Assembly (NCBI GenBank): GCA_001414485.1
Contig: LLEY01000179.1
Coordinates: 1 to 64,000 of the forward strand
Source: Calycina herbarum
Lineage: Eukaryota > Ascomycota > Leotiomycetes > Helotiales > Pezizellaceae
Direction: 5' to 3'
Length of the DNA stretch: 64,000 bases
A program made the position numbers and the translations under genes. Positions 32,792 to 45,000 of this stretch are shown here, in pieces. Each line of letters opens with the position of its first letter. The stretch's first letter is position 1. The notes beneath the pieces are model-generated. The model saw nothing but the letters and a program-made list of their open reading frames with translations, had not been told where the DNA came from and searched no databases.

Positions 32792-33330
32792 CTATATTAG
32801 GTAATCGATAAAGAAGATATCGAGGAAACTAGGATTAAGACCTAGGTCGAAAGCAGGGTCGGAAGCGGTAGGGGTAGAGTAGGCGGCTAGCCTGGCGGCC
32901 TTCTCTCTTCTTTCCTTCTCTTCTTTTTCTTTTTCCTCCTTCTCCTTAGCCTTATCTAGCTCCTAAAGAGTACTAAGTCTACGACGAAGCATTTATTATT
33001 CTCGCTTGTTAAGAAGACGTTACTATGCTCGAAGACGGAGAACCTTTAATATTACTTCCTATTAGGCCTGAAAGGCTTTTTCTTAGGTCTAATAGACCGT
33101 CTCTTCCTTGACCTATAGATAGCGTTTCTACGCGTTAAGAGATTCCTACTTAAAAGTTAAGAGTATTCGATTTTACTTCTTAATATTATAAGTTTTACTC
33201 TTTCTAGTATACTTAGAACATTTCTTACCTCTAGTAATAGATATATATCGACGGCCGGACGTAGAGGTAAGATAGCGAGTATAAGAGGATATTTCAGATC
33301 CTACTTAATTAATATAAAGAGCGTTGTTAA
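32792..33330 (-). pseudogene. Antisense accessory reading frame of the Gypsy element, copy 1
   Basis: Between pol and the 3' LTR, on the opposite strand, one frame reads GRRYISITRGKKCSKYTRKS, KTYNIKK, ETVYxTxEKAFQA, ILKVLRLRA, LLNKRE, LDKAKEKEEKEKEEKERREK, ARLAAYSTPTASDPAFDLGL and ends NPSFLDIFFIDYLI at TAG (32792-32794). Interruptions are CAG/CAA-type stops. Cys/Tyr pairs suggest an ancestral cysteine motif, then a coiled coil, then a conserved C-terminal tail. Counterparts exist in three other copies (45860-46395, 57330-57960, 61640-62210), so selection on protein coding before RIP is likely. Function is unknown; uncharacterised fungal proteins with a cysteine cluster and coil look similar. 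Confidence 0.6.
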
Positions 33331-33466
33331 TACGATTTTGTTTTAGTTTATCTTTTATAGATAGTGTTATTAAAAATATTATAGCAAGAGAAGGCCGCTA
33401 GCCTTCTAATAGTATTTCTTAGGTCGTACTTAAGTGTAGGGATACGCTAGGCTAAGAAGGGGATAG

Positions 33467-33896
33467 TATTATAAATCACGTATAAGTATATAACGAGTGA
33501 AGACTAGGCGGTGCTCTAATAGGTTAAGCACTATCGGAAACTCTTATAGGAAGAAGGATCCTTAGAATAGCTAAGCGATCTATAGATTTCTTTTAAGATA
33601 TTATATAACCTAGTCGACTAAGTCGCTTAAGTCGCCTATCGACTAAAGCGATCAGAGCGAGCGACTAGAGCGATTAGAACAGAGGACTACAGTTCTATAT
33701 AAGACTGGCACGTCTACTATTAGATAGAAGCCTCGTACTTAACTTTAGTTATTAATCTTATTATCTTATTTAACATCTTTAATATAAGTAACGAGTTCAC
33801 TTCTAAGTAAACAACCCGGCGTATCTGTACTTCTTACCTATATACTAACCTTCGAGACTTAGTCACCTTTGTTTAGTTCGTTTAAGTTTCGTTATA
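33467..33896 (+). repeat. 3' LTR of Gypsy copy 1
   Basis: 430 bp, collinear with 26648-27077 and differing mainly by further C-to-T and G-to-A changes, as expected from RIP acting independently on the two LTRs. Confidence 0.9.
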
Positions 33897-33901
33897 TAGC
33901 A

Positions 33902-34263
33902 GTAGTAGTAGCGTAGGCAGTAGTAGCGGCGGCGGCGGCGGTGGTATATATATTCTCTATTCTATAGTCTGTAATTATTAGTTTATAACCTATAACGCCT
34001 TTTTATATAGTTTAGGTTTTAAAGGAGGCTTATATACTGTTGTTACTATTATTATTATTATTAAAAGAGAAGAGAAGAGAAGGTTAGAAGACTTTAATAT
34101 AAATATCTACTATACTATTTACTTTTAATATTAAACGAATATATTATATAACTATAAACAGACGTATAACGGGTATCTTATTCAACCTTTTCACTCTTTA
34201 TAACCTGTAACGTATTATAGCTACGCTTTTACTCCTGTAGTATTTACTTCCGCGGCCTCTAGT
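33902..34263 (+). other. 3' end of Helitron copy 1 and junction to copy 2
   Basis: Begins with GTAGTAGTAG and GGCGGC microsatellite-like sequence that continues the Helitron sequence interrupted at 26647. It includes an (ATT)n tract near 34050 and the AGCTACGCTTTTA inverted-repeat copy at about 34222-34235, then 28 bp ending CCGCGGCCTCTAG before copy 2. A CTAG end preceded by a CCGCGG palindrome is also compatible with a canonical Helitron 3' end. Confidence 0.5.
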
Positions 34264-35774
34264 TAAAAGCGTAGCTTTTTTTTAGGTTCCGACTCTCTCT
34301 ACCCGCGAGTCGAAGGCTGCCTTTTTACTTACGTAATCGAAAAATGTCAGATCACCTGATATATATCGCTTAGTTATTCGAAAGTGTCCTTCGTAGTTAG
34401 TAAGGCTTTTTTCTCTAGTAACCTTACTTAGATTTCGCTTATACTATAGCTGCTAAATACTACTCGACGTATATATAGAAGCTCTCTCTTCTCTCTTTCT
34501 TTAAGGATATAGACGCCGATGTCTATTCGCGGGTCTACTTATCGTATATTATATACTATAATAAACTACGAAAACGCTGTGCTACAACTAGAGCTAGTCT
34601 ACAACGGCTAGCTTGACGCCCGCGAATTAACGCGCCGATATCTATATTTCCCCTTCTCTTCCTTCTACACAGTACTAATCGATATAGGCTCTTCTACAGC
34701 CGCCTTCCTATCTACCGCAGATCTATATCGTCCGCGAATCGACTCTTAAACCTGCTCCCTCTCTATAACCCTCTCTCCCTCTCCGCGAACCAGGCTTCCT
34801 TTCTATAGACTAGTAGCAGCTGATTCAAGACTTTAATAATACTATATAGACCGTCTAGATAGAGGGTTATAGCCGCTGCCGCGAACAGTGGTTTACGATA
34901 GCTCTAAAGGATACTATATACTATAAGTGTTACTTATAAGATTCTAAAGATTATAGACTATATCTTATATCTCTAGATAATAAGATAGACCCTAGACCTA
35001 TAATAGATACCTTACTAGAGCTTACTTAAGTAGAAGAGATAATTATCGCCTGTTCCTATATCTAGATAGTCCTCTTTTAGTATCTCAGGTACTAGTATTA
35101 CTATTCAGGTTACTATATTAGCTTTATATAGAATATAGTTAAGACAGTTACTATCCTCCTAAATCTCCCCGCGGATCTAGATATTATACTCGTCCGCCTA
35201 CTAGATATAGGCTAGAATCCTAGATAAGTCTCTACTCGTATACTAGGACAGACTATACTTACCTATCTAGATATCAACGCTAGTTTAAGGCAGATTTTCG
35301 AGTCTATAAAAGTCACGTTTTAATATAGCTTTATTACCTCTAAGTATACTATCTCGACTACTATTATATCACTCTCTCGTACGCTTATATTAAGTCGTTA
35401 CTAGATAATAGAGATATATTAGACGCGTTTCCTACTATTATTAATCCGACGACCTACTCTATAAATCCCGTCGATAATACTATAGATATAGCAGCGTCTA
35501 ATATAGACTGTTTACTACCTATTAATACCTAGTCTATAGTTTTTAATCTCTACGTTATAACGACTAAGGCGGACTTAATCTATAGTAAGCTTATAAGCTA
35601 TAACGTATAACCTTATTAAGAAATCTCTACCTCGTCTATTTATATAATACTATTAGATAAGGCGTTAGAGAACGAGCGAATCTTTATAATAGCCTTCTCT
35701 ATACTCTATTCTATAGGCCGCGTAGACTTTAATAGCGCTCGTTTATAGTCCGTCTCTCTAAGCGACTACGTTTA
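34264..35774 (+). mobile_element. Helitron-like element, copy 2, truncated by an LTR
   Basis: Collinear with 20691-22207 of copy 1, including the left end, the cysteine-pair N-terminus (ATACTACTCGACG.. region near 34465) and the segment before DYARHL. It stops where the LTR at 35775 begins; its remainder is not in the window. Head-to-tail arrangement with copy 1 recalls tandem Helitron arrays. Confidence 0.75.
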
Positions 35775-37149
35775 TATTATAAATTATAAATACGTAGTAA
35801 GTAGTCTAGATAGCGCTCTAAGAGAATAAGGTATAATATCTAGGAAAGAAAGGTAATATAGAAGAAAATTAGTAGTATAGAAGATATTTAAGAGTTTTAG
35901 AATCTTACTATTATAAGAATATTAGAAGTCACGTACGGTTATGTAACGTGATCGCTTATATTACTCTGATCGCTATAATCGCGAGCGACGCGAGCGATAT
36001 AAGCGATAAAAGCGATATACTTAAAGAACGAAGGTTCTATATAATACTAGCACGTCTACTATTAGATAGAAGCTTCGTACTTAACTTTAGTTATTAATCT
36101 TATTATCTTATTTAATATCTTTAATATAAGTAACGAGTTTACTTCTAAGTAAATAACCCGGCGTATCTATACTTCTTACTTATTTATTTATTTATTTATT
36201 TATTTCTATTTAACGTTAATCGGATTCTAGCTCGCGTAGGCTAGGTACTAGAAAGTCCCAGTGTTGAGCAAATGACGCTAGAGGGGTGCCCTAGGCTACA
36301 GGGGGTGTAAAAGAAAGTATACTAATTTATAAGAGATAGTTTAAAGAGAAGCTCTACTTCCGGAACAGCTCTCGTTCTTAATTAGTTTAAAAGTATCGTA
36401 AGAGGTAGATCTTAGTATAAAACTTTGTCTTATAGTAGACCTTATAAAAGAGTTCCTCGTAGTATAGGCTAAAGAGAAGTTGTAGATTCCTCTTACCCTT
36501 TATAAGTAGTTCCGAGGCTACTCTATTTACTAGCTAGTAAAAGAGAAGGTGGAATTGAGTTTTTCCTCTACTACACTTATACTTACCTAAGGTAAGTAGT
36601 GTGTCGAGGTAGAAAAAGCGAAGGTAATATAGGTTAAAGTCTCTGTAGCTAGAGCGAGCTACGATTAGGCGAGCTAGGACCTCTCTTAGTAGGTAAAGTG
36701 TCTTTAGCTTTAAGGACTAGTTAACAAGCTATAGGTCTTTGTATAGACTAGGAGCTGTGGTGTTCTAGAGCTTCTTTATAAGCTGAGTCCCTGACTCTTT
36801 AACCTCTCTCTTAAGCGTAGTAGTATAGAGTAGAGAAGAAGAAGGAGGAGAAGAAGACAAAGAGTTAAGCGAGAGTAGCCGAGCGCCTCTCTCTATAGCT
36901 CTATCCGCTATCTCGTTCTCTTTGATTCCTATATAACTAGAGCACTACCTAGTATAAACTTTCCTAGGGTATAATAGAGCTAACTCGTTAACTCTATTAA
37001 AGGTCTCTTACGAGGTGCTATAAGACTAGTAGGTTAGTTGTAGTATTACTTCGAGGTTATTAAGGCAGATCTAGCACTTCCTAGCTAGGGGCTAGAAGGA
37101 AGAGGAGATAGCTAGTTCTAGTCTATAAAGAGCAGCTCTAGCCTTTACA

Positions 37150-40100
37150 TCGTAGATCTTAAGTGCTATACCGAAGGAGTAAACCTTAGTATTAAAGATA
37201 GCTCTCTCTCTTATTAGATAGACACCTCCGCCAGTTCTCTTATCGTCTAAGCGAGAGCTGTTAGAGAAGACAACTAGGTCTATATTAGAGACAGTAGTAA
37301 GGAATTCAAGGAATCTAGCTTTATAAGAGTCCTTAGTTCCTCTAGAGTTAGGCCCCTCTATTTCTAGAAGGCGGGCTTACCGGTTAAAGCCTCTATTCTA
37401 CGGTAGGTCTTAGAGAGGGTCGATCTCTTTAGAGAGAGAGAGAGCCTTATAAGCACGATAAGTAAGCCTAGCTTTAGAGCAAGGGTTGTTAGTACAACGT
37501 TTTAGTAGGTAAGCTAGGTCGAGTCGTCGAGTCCTAGCTTCGAGTGCTTTGCTTCTATCTATAAGACTAATCTCAGAGGTAAGGAGGCCGGATTCTATAA
37601 GAAGTACTAAGGTAGAAGTAGTCTTATATACTAGGAGGATAATCCTAGTATACTTAGCTACTACTCTTTCTAGTAGAGTGAGATAGCGGCTAATTCAGTT
37701 GTTTTTTATACTCTATACCTGGCTCTCTCTTACTCTAGCACGTCTAGGGAACCAGGTCTCGCTTCCGAAGTAGGCGATAGACAGGATATAAGCAGTAGTA
37801 GCTTGTTTAAGTAAGTGTAAGAGAGAGCCTCGTATAGTGTTTATTGTTCTCTTTAAAGCACTAGCTACTAGTGTAGCCTTGCTAGCTATCCTTCTAACGT
37901 GGCTATAGAAGGTAAGACGAGAGTTAAAGAAGATACTAAGCTACTAAAGCTCTTATATAGGTTCTATTGTTTTTCCTTCTACTATAATAGAAGGAGGGGG
38001 CTAGACACCTCTTCTCTTTTACTTTCTCTTATAAGAGAAGTAGATAAGTTTAGACTTCTTAGTATTAAAGGTAATCCCCTCTTCTATCCTCTAAACTAGT
38101 ATACTAGCTATCTGTTTTATAAGGACTATAGTATTCCCTGCCTTAGAGGGCCTAAAAGCAAGTAGTCCAATGTCGTCGGCGTAGCCGAACCTTTGAAGTG
38201 TCGGGAGAGAGCCTACTTCTAGGGTAAAGAGTAGCTGGATATAGAGTATAAAGAGAATAGGCGAGATAGGCGAGCCCTAGAGCAGCCTATACTAAAGAGG
38301 GGTAGATACTCCTATTTCTCCGTCTAGCTTTACTTTAATAGATCTGCTAGATAGGAAGGAGGTAACCTATACTATAAAGCTATATAGCTACCCTTGCTCT
38401 CGGAGTCTTTTAATTAGCCGGCTTAGAAGAACAGCGTTAAAGGCACTCTTGATATCGAGTATAAGAAGAGAAGCCTCTTACTTCTCCCTAAGTACTTTCT
38501 CTATATCAAAGGTGAGACAGATTATAAGGTCTATAGCTGCTCTTAGTAGGAGAGCTCTGAACTGGTTCAGTTCGAGAACAGTATACTTGATAGTAATCTA
38601 GGAGGCTCTCTTTACTAGAAGCCTCGTAAGGCACTTTCTAAGAACCGAGAGTAGAGAGATTAGCTGGTATACGCGAGGAGACGACTTATCCTTCTTATTT
38701 AGCTTCGGGATAATAGCTATAATAGCTGTGTAGAAGATCTTTAAGTAGAAGCCTGTCTCTATATACCTCTTAAATAGTAAATAGACTAGGTGTAAGATCT
38801 AAGGCTAGGCTATCTTAAAGACACCTATAATAAGTTCGTCCTTCTCTAGAGTAGTAGAGGCCTTTCCTAGAACCGATTCCTTAACCTCGCGTAGAGTAAG
38901 AGCTGTCTAAGGTAGAGAACAAGTAGAGGTAGTCGGAGTGTCGGTTAGTATATCTCCGACTTCTGCCTTGTTTATAAGTAGTTCTTATACTAGGATCTTC
39001 TGTTTCTCCTAAGTAGTAAAGCCTAGCTGCTCTACCGAGTCCTTTAAAGGAGAGGACCTGTAGACCCCTGTACTCTAGTGCTACTTATAAATCTTAAAGA
39101 CGTCCTTGCTCTTTATAGCTTTGTCGATTAAGCCGCTGAAGTATTCTCTCTTTGCCTTCTAGATCTCTCCTTAAAGTGTTCTCTAGAGGCCTTTAATAGA
39201 CTCTGTACTAGCTCCTAGCCTTCGTATCTTTCTAGCCTCGGTAGCTGTAGATTAGCACTCCTTATTCTACTAAGAGTGTCTACTACTATAACCAAGCCCT
39301 CGCTTAGTACTACTAAGGTACGCCCTATATACACTCTTAATAATAAACTCTACTAAAGTCTTAAGCGAGTTCCTGTCCGGTGGTTCTATAAGCTTAAAGA
39401 GCCACTGCTCTTAAAGCTTTTCTTAAAGTACTATCTTAAAGACTTTAGCAACGAGAGTACTAAGCTTAAGCGAGGAGTCCTTCCTAGCTAGTCTACTAGT
39501 ATATAGTAGGCTAGTAAGGACTAGGAGGTGATCTAAGCTATACTTAAAGGCTAGGTTAACCTCTAAGGTTGCCTCTCTTTAATAGAGGCTACTAGAGTAG
39601 AAGGCTAGGTCTAGCGTGTTCCCTAGGCTGTAGGTTTATATACTAGGAGTAGTAGTAAGTTAGAGTCCTTTACTCTCTATCTAGTCGATAAGCGAGGGAG
39701 CTTATATACTCTCTAGGCTTAGGAAGTCTAGCTACTAGAGCTGGCTCTTTAGATTAAACTCGCCGGCTATAAAGATATTTGTTATAGAAATGTGTTAAGA
39801 GGCTAGAATAAGGCTAACAGCCTCCCCGGCTTCTCTAGTACCGAGAGGAGCGTTATATACGTTAAGTATATATAGCGAGGGGCCTTATAAGAGAGTAATC
39901 CAGGTGTAAACAAGTTCTCGGTATTAAAGCGAGGGAGTAATAGAGGTCTACTAACTTATAAGGATCCTAGCCCTTTTACGTATAAAGGAGAGTACCCTAG
40001 AAGGTCCGGCGTTCTAGTTGTATATAGGTGTAAAGCAGTCGTAGTTCGGGTAGCGTCTTATGATCTAGCAGCTAATCTCTCTTAAGTAGATATACGGTTC

Positions 40101-40200
40101 TTAAATAAGTACTACGTCGACTCGCCTAGTGTATACTAGCTGTAGTATAAGCTCCTAGTATCTGCTAGACTTATATACGTTGATTTATAGTACTTAAAAA
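37150..40200 (-). pseudogene. LINE ORF2: endonuclease, reverse transcriptase, RNase H
   Basis: Minus-strand landmarks in order: endonuclease motif NIFIAGEFNL near 39755-39785 (GDFN signature), the RT catalytic box GYADDIGLL near 38170-38195, and an RNase H segment VVFSNSSRLDDKRTGGGVYL near 37210-37270 (from FSDGS). EN-RT-RNase H in this order is characteristic of fungal Tad1-type LINEs. Scattered TAG/TAA codons mark RIP damage. Confidence 0.8.
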
Positions 40201-40299
40201 CAGTAGTTCTTCGCGTGTCCTTATCTACTTATAAAGAGACTATAATAGTAGAGTTCCAGGTTCTTCGTATAGAGGGGGCGTATGCTGTTTCTTCTATAG

Positions 40300-41790
40300 A
40301 GGTGTCTTTAGAGAGTTCTTGTCTTTAAGGTGAAGAAGGTATCGAGGGAAAGAGGGAGAGAGAAGGGGAATCAACTACTCTCGCTTATAAGGTAGCTAGA
40401 ATAACCTATTCTAGGCTACTATAGAGAGAGTCGAGCTCGCTTCTAATCCGTAGTTCGTTACACGCTTGGTATATATTCCTTCTGTTCTCAGCTATAGAGC
40501 GTGTTCCTAAGGTTCCTAGTCTAAGTAGACATCTAAGGTCGTCTGAGGGATATAGGCTACTATAGTATAAGCACTTTAGCTTATATTATATATAGTTTAG
40601 ACACTCTAGGTATAAGTCTTTGGTATACTAAGTAGTACCGCAAAGACGACATCTTTGGTTCTTTCTATAAATTCTTTAATTATATCACCTCTAGTACTTA
40701 GAGTACTAAACAACTAAAGAGACCTTAGAGATAGACTTGAAGAAGACTCTTCTTCTAAGAAGAGATGTTATATCTAGGATAGCGTGATTCTAAGCCTCTT
40801 CTTCTTTAAAGAAGATAGTCTAAGAGGTAAAGAATACCTTGCTAGAGAGCGATTTACTTAATATGTCGACTTTTATAAGAGCTACTCCGATTCGTTCCTT
40901 TATTACTATAGCTACTACTTCAGCAGTAGTAGGGGCAAGAGTTAAGGTGATTACTCCTTTATTATTAATTTCAACAGCTTTAGTATTCTAAGGTATCCTA
41001 GACAGGCGATATACTACCTAGTTTTATAAGGTCTCGATCCTAGCTACTGAGAATAGAGTCTGTATAAATACTTTCTTTATTATTAGAAGAGCCTCTAGAG
41101 CTTCCTTATTATTAGGTATAATAGCGAATCTAGAGTTAACCGAGAGAACCTCTTATATAAGCTCTTTATAACCTATTTTTAGGTTACAAAGTATAAGGAA
41201 GATAGTAAGAGCAGAGTGCTCTCTTTTAAGAGAATCGGGAGCAAGTCGGATAAAGACTCTAAGGTCTAGTTTAGCTAGCGAGTTCTTATTCTTCTTCTTC
41301 TATATTATTAAGGAAGAGAGAGAGAGAGGTGGAATTGTTATTAATGCCGAGGTTATATTTTCAGGCGCTAAGGTATTCTTTATAGTCTATATATACGAGA
41401 ATTTTTCTCTTAGAGCTAGAGGGAGAGAGAGAGTCGGGGAGGGGGTTTCTAAGGTCGAAGGTAGTAGGGAAGGTGTCTCTAAGGTGTATACTTAGTAGAA
41501 TAAGAGGCTAATATTAGCTACTTAAGTATAAAAGACTCAGAGGTAGAGCAGGAGGTTAGAGAGAGCTTTGTCGAGTATAGTACTTAGATAGCAATCTACA
41601 GCTTCTATAGTTCCTCCGAAGAAGGTTTAGCCTATAGAACTACGTTCTAGGGCTTTGGTAGTTGCTAAGACGAAGTGTTACTATATGTTCAGGAGAGAGG
41701 GAATCGGGTATACTCTCTCCCTACCCGGACCTCTTTTTAGAGGCGGCGAAAGGACTGGAGGCCTTCTTATAGAGGTTTCCATAGAAGTAA
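40300..41790 (-). pseudogene. LINE ORF1, with a cysteine knuckle
   Basis: Upstream of ORF2 on the same strand. Near 40640-40665 the minus strand reads NQRCRLCGTT, the likely first pair of a CCHC zinc knuckle, as in ORF1 proteins of Tad-like LINEs, which bind the element RNA. The N-terminal part is polar and low-complexity. Exact ends are not determined. Confidence 0.5.
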
Positions 41791-41940
41791 ATCGGCTTGT
41801 TTAGTATAAGCAAGTGAGAACGAGTGATTTAGAACAAAAAATTCAGTCTTGAAAAAAGGTTATAGTAATAATACTTCTTACTTATATACTAACCTTCGAG
41901 ACTTAGTTATCTTTGTTTAGTTTATTTAAGTTTTATTATA

Positions 41941-44900
41941 CTTTAAATACCTACTTAGAAGTTTAGTCGCTATAGCTGTAGTAACCTCTGCTACAGTAGC
42001 TAGTCTAAATACTAGTTAAGTTAATATCGTAGAAATATCTAGAAGTGCTACTAGAAGAACATCTACTAGTATATAGTTAACTAGGAACGACGATAATATT
42101 AGTATACTAGACGCTCTTAAGCTTTATAAAGTTAAAGCACTTAAGTCTATTAAAGTTAAGATATTAGACACGTATTATAGAAAGCGTAAGAAACTCGACT
42201 TATTCCTTCTCTAAATAGATATCTACTTTAATTTCAATTCTAATAAATTCAAAGGTAATTATAATTTACGAACTATCTTCGCTATTTTCTACCTTAGAGA
42301 ATCAGCGTTAGAATAGGCTCAGCTATATTTAGAGAACTTCTTCGAGAATAAGAATAAGAATAGAAAGATAGAATTAACTAAGATTATATTTAAATCTTAG
42401 AGAGGATTTAAGACAACTATTAGAAAAGTCTTTAAAGACTTTGATATAATTCGAACTACTATATAAAAGCTTTTAGAATTATACTAGACTAGATTAGTAA
42501 TAGATTATACTAATAAATTTCAACGCTATAGAACGAAGTTAGAGTAGAATACTATTACTCTTAAAGAACTCTTCTATAGAGGATTAAAGGTATATATTTA
42601 TAAGAAAATAGCTGAATAGAATATATAGTTCTTAACTATTATAGGTATAATTATAAAGGTTATCTAGTTAGATAACCGTTTATACGAATTTAGAAAGAGT
42701 AACTCTAGATATAGAGAAAAGAGTAAAGAGTTAGGAAAGTAGAAGCACTCTTACGCTAATAAACATAGTAGAGAGGCGAACGCTATATAAAAGAAAACCT
42801 TTTTAAAGAAAGAAGGACTTTCTTAAGAAGAGCGAAATCGTCGACGTAAGTAGAACTTATGTTATAACTACGGCCTCTCTAGTTATAGAGTAAATAAGTA
42901 TAGTAAGAAGAAAGACTCTAAGAGAAAGAAGTAAATTAATACTACTATTTAATAATAAGTAACTTTAACCGATTATATTAAACTTATAGATAAGGAACTT
43001 AAAGCGCGAAGATATAGAACCTAGATTGAAAATAACAAAGGAATTAGTAGTATATAAGATACTAATAATAATAGAGATCTACTTTTTAAAGAAAATTATA
43101 ATATATAATTAGTAATAGAATCCGAGTAACATCTGCAGGCTTATAAAGAACAAAGAGCCAAGGCTATTAGCTAAGGCAGAGGGAAATCCTCAACTCCTAT
43201 TCGAACCTGGTTATAAGAAGCTTTTTAATAAGGTCTATTCTAAGACCAAGTTCTTCACAAAGATCTGTCCCTCGAGATAGTTAAAACTCTCTTTTCCTTT
43301 CTTTTTCTATATTTTTATATATATCTCCTTTGTCTTTCTCTGATTCTATAAACTAACTAAGGATAAGAGCTGTTCCGAAAGTGAAGCTTCTCTTTAAACT
43401 ATCTCTTATAAATTAGCTTACTCGTTTATACCCTCTGTAGCCTAGGGTATACCTCTAGCGTTATTTGCTCTCTTTTGAGACTTTTTAGAACCTAGACTAC
43501 GCGATCTAGACTCTGTCTAACGTTAAATAGAAATAAATAAATAAATAAATAAATCCGAGTAATATCTTTAAGTAGAGTACGAATTACTACTATCGACTAG
43601 TTCTTTAGAAATATTAGACTTATCTTCTAGTTTAGAGAGAGAGGTTAAGAATAAGAACTCTGAAGTTAGAGAAACTTAAGCCTTTCTTAGAATATTTAAA
43701 CAAGGAAATCGATAGATATATATAGATAGTTAGAGGCTAGACTTCTAGAGTTCTTATACTATATAAGAAGTTAATCTAACTATCTTAATAATATATATAG
43801 TTATAAGAAATAACTCTAAAATAATAACTCTAGTTAGTCTAATTACTAGATAAGAAACTATTAAGGAAAAAGAATATAAACACAGCTATTAATAAGTTAA
43901 GAAACCTATCTATTCTGAAATAGAGAATATATAAAAGGTATACGATATCTTAGAAGAAACTAGTACGTAGACGTAGTAGGTTCTAATAGAATTCGAGAGA
44001 CGGATTAAAACCTCTTTTCTTAGAAGAATATCTAAAGACGTTATATTAGAGGAATTCAAATAATATAGCGTAGTCGCGTTAATCGGAAATAATAGGCTAG
44101 TATTTAGAAAATACAGTTTATAGCAGTTGTTTAGTATACTATTCTAGGAACGAAGAGAGCTCGATATTACTAGATAGACTAAAATAGAACTAGAAGAATT
44201 TTACTATCTCTTAGTAGAAGAACTATAGTTTATAGAAACAGTTTAAGAAATAATAGCGCGATAGATATAATACGAACCAAGTCTAACTATAGACTACTTA
44301 TTATAGAAACGATTTAAAGGAATCTTACTAGAATCTACTAGAATAGTAGAATATTATTAGATATATAAGGTAGCTTTATCTAATAAGAAAGGAGTAGTAT
44401 TATTTCCTTAGTCCTAGATTAGAGTAGTTAAGAAAAAGAACTTAAGAGATTATATATTTAAGGTTTAATATATAAAACTAGAGATAAGTATACTAGAGCC
44501 TACTTTGGATTATTTATATATAAGAGAGTTATAGTCTATAGAAACTATTAAGAAGACTAATTATAGATAGGTCTAATATAGATATAGAAACTTACTAAAA
44601 CGATTTATAGAAAGAACTTCTAAGACTATAGAAATCATAGAATATTAATTAGTATACGAGGTAGTATACGTAGACTAGGAAAAAGTGAGATTCTTTCTAT
44701 AGTATAAAAGTAAGAAAGAATGAAAATTTAATTAGGAAAATTAATTCTTCGAAGTCTAATACGTTAAAGCAAAATTAAACGCTACTTTAGAAGAAAGATA
44801 GTTAGTAATAACTATAGAAATATAAGAGAAAAAGTTATAAGTTATAATAGATTTAGAAGTAATAAGTAACTTTATTTCTCTAATAGCTTAAGAGAAGCTA

Positions 44901-45000
44901 AACGTTCTAATTATAGGAATAAGACTATATCGCTTAGAAGTAGTTAATAGAAGAGATATTATATATTAAAATAGAATTATTAATTAGTAAACTATTCTAA
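41941..45000 (+). pseudogene. Gypsy copy 2, gag and early pol
   Basis: Collinear with 27078-29690 of copy 1: gag with KALKSIKVKI-type segment near 42150, CYNYGLSSYR knuckle remnant near 42860, and the protease region near 44850 (IIDLEVISNFIS). More stops than copy 1. It is interrupted by a LINE fragment at 43135-43553 and ends at the TA where the pogo element inserted; it continues at 54217. Confidence 0.85.
43135..43553 (+). mobile_element. 5'-truncated LINE fragment
   Basis: 419 bp, plus strand, ending in (AAAT)n and flanked by a 14-bp duplication TCCGAGTAACATCT / TCCGAGTAATATCT (43121-43134, 43554-43567; one RIP-type difference). Its sequence matches the 3' UTR of the LINE at 36183-41870 (for example TTTAAACTATCTCTTATAA and TAACGTTAAATAGAAATAAA), so it is a dead-on-arrival copy of that family. 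Confidence 0.9.

Larger units (their letters stand above)
26648..33896 (+). mobile_element. Complete Ty3/Gypsy chromodomain retrotransposon, copy 1
   Basis: 7249 bp with LTRs at both ends and a perfect 5-bp duplication TAGCA (26643-26647, 33897-33901). LTR termini TGTCACG..CGTTACA appear here as TATTACG..CGTTATA after RIP. A polypurine tract AAGAAGGGGA lies just before the 3' LTR (33454-33463). It contains gag, protease, RT, RNase H, integrase and a chromodomain in Ty3/Gypsy order. It inserted into the Helitron. Confidence 0.95.
20691..34235 (+). mobile_element. Helitron-like element, copy 1, containing a nested Gypsy element
   Basis: The left end TTAAAAGCGTAGCTTTTTTTTAGG is shared with copy 2 at 34264. 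Near the right end lies the reverse complement of the first 13 bases (AGCTACGCTTTTA, about 34222-34235). Inside is a Rep/helicase reading frame (20899-25600). The element resumes after the Gypsy insertion at 33902. Short terminal or subterminal inverted repeats are reported for Helitron2/Helentron variants; whether the true 3' end is here or at the CTAG just before 34264 cannot be settled. It is heavily RIP-mutated. Net length without Gypsy is about 6.3 kb. Confidence 0.7.
36183..41870 (-). mobile_element. Tad-like LINE (non-LTR retrotransposon), minus strand
   Basis: 5.7 kb, flanked by a 14-bp target duplication ATACTTCTTACTTA (36169-36182 and 41871-41884). On the minus strand it ends in a (TAAA)n tail (36183-36206 on the plus strand reads TTTATTTA). 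It has two reading frames, an endonuclease/RT/RNase H protein and an upstream ORF1. It is less mutated than its Gypsy host, with more CA/TG retained at the 3' end. It inserted into the Gypsy LTR. Confidence 0.9.
35775..41940 (+). repeat. 5' LTR of Gypsy copy 2, split by a LINE
   Basis: LTR pieces 35775-36182 and 41885-41940 together make about 464 bp (TATTATAAATTATA..TTATTATA). Its U3 has a GCGAT/GCGAG array (35956-36025) unlike copy 1. The R/U5 part is conserved. Five bases before it are GTTTA; a matching duplication was not found at the end of the LTR at 58428. Confidence 0.8.

Noticed and set aside
37899..38099. Small plus-strand ORF
   Set aside because: It lies antisense to the LINE reverse transcriptase; no motif.
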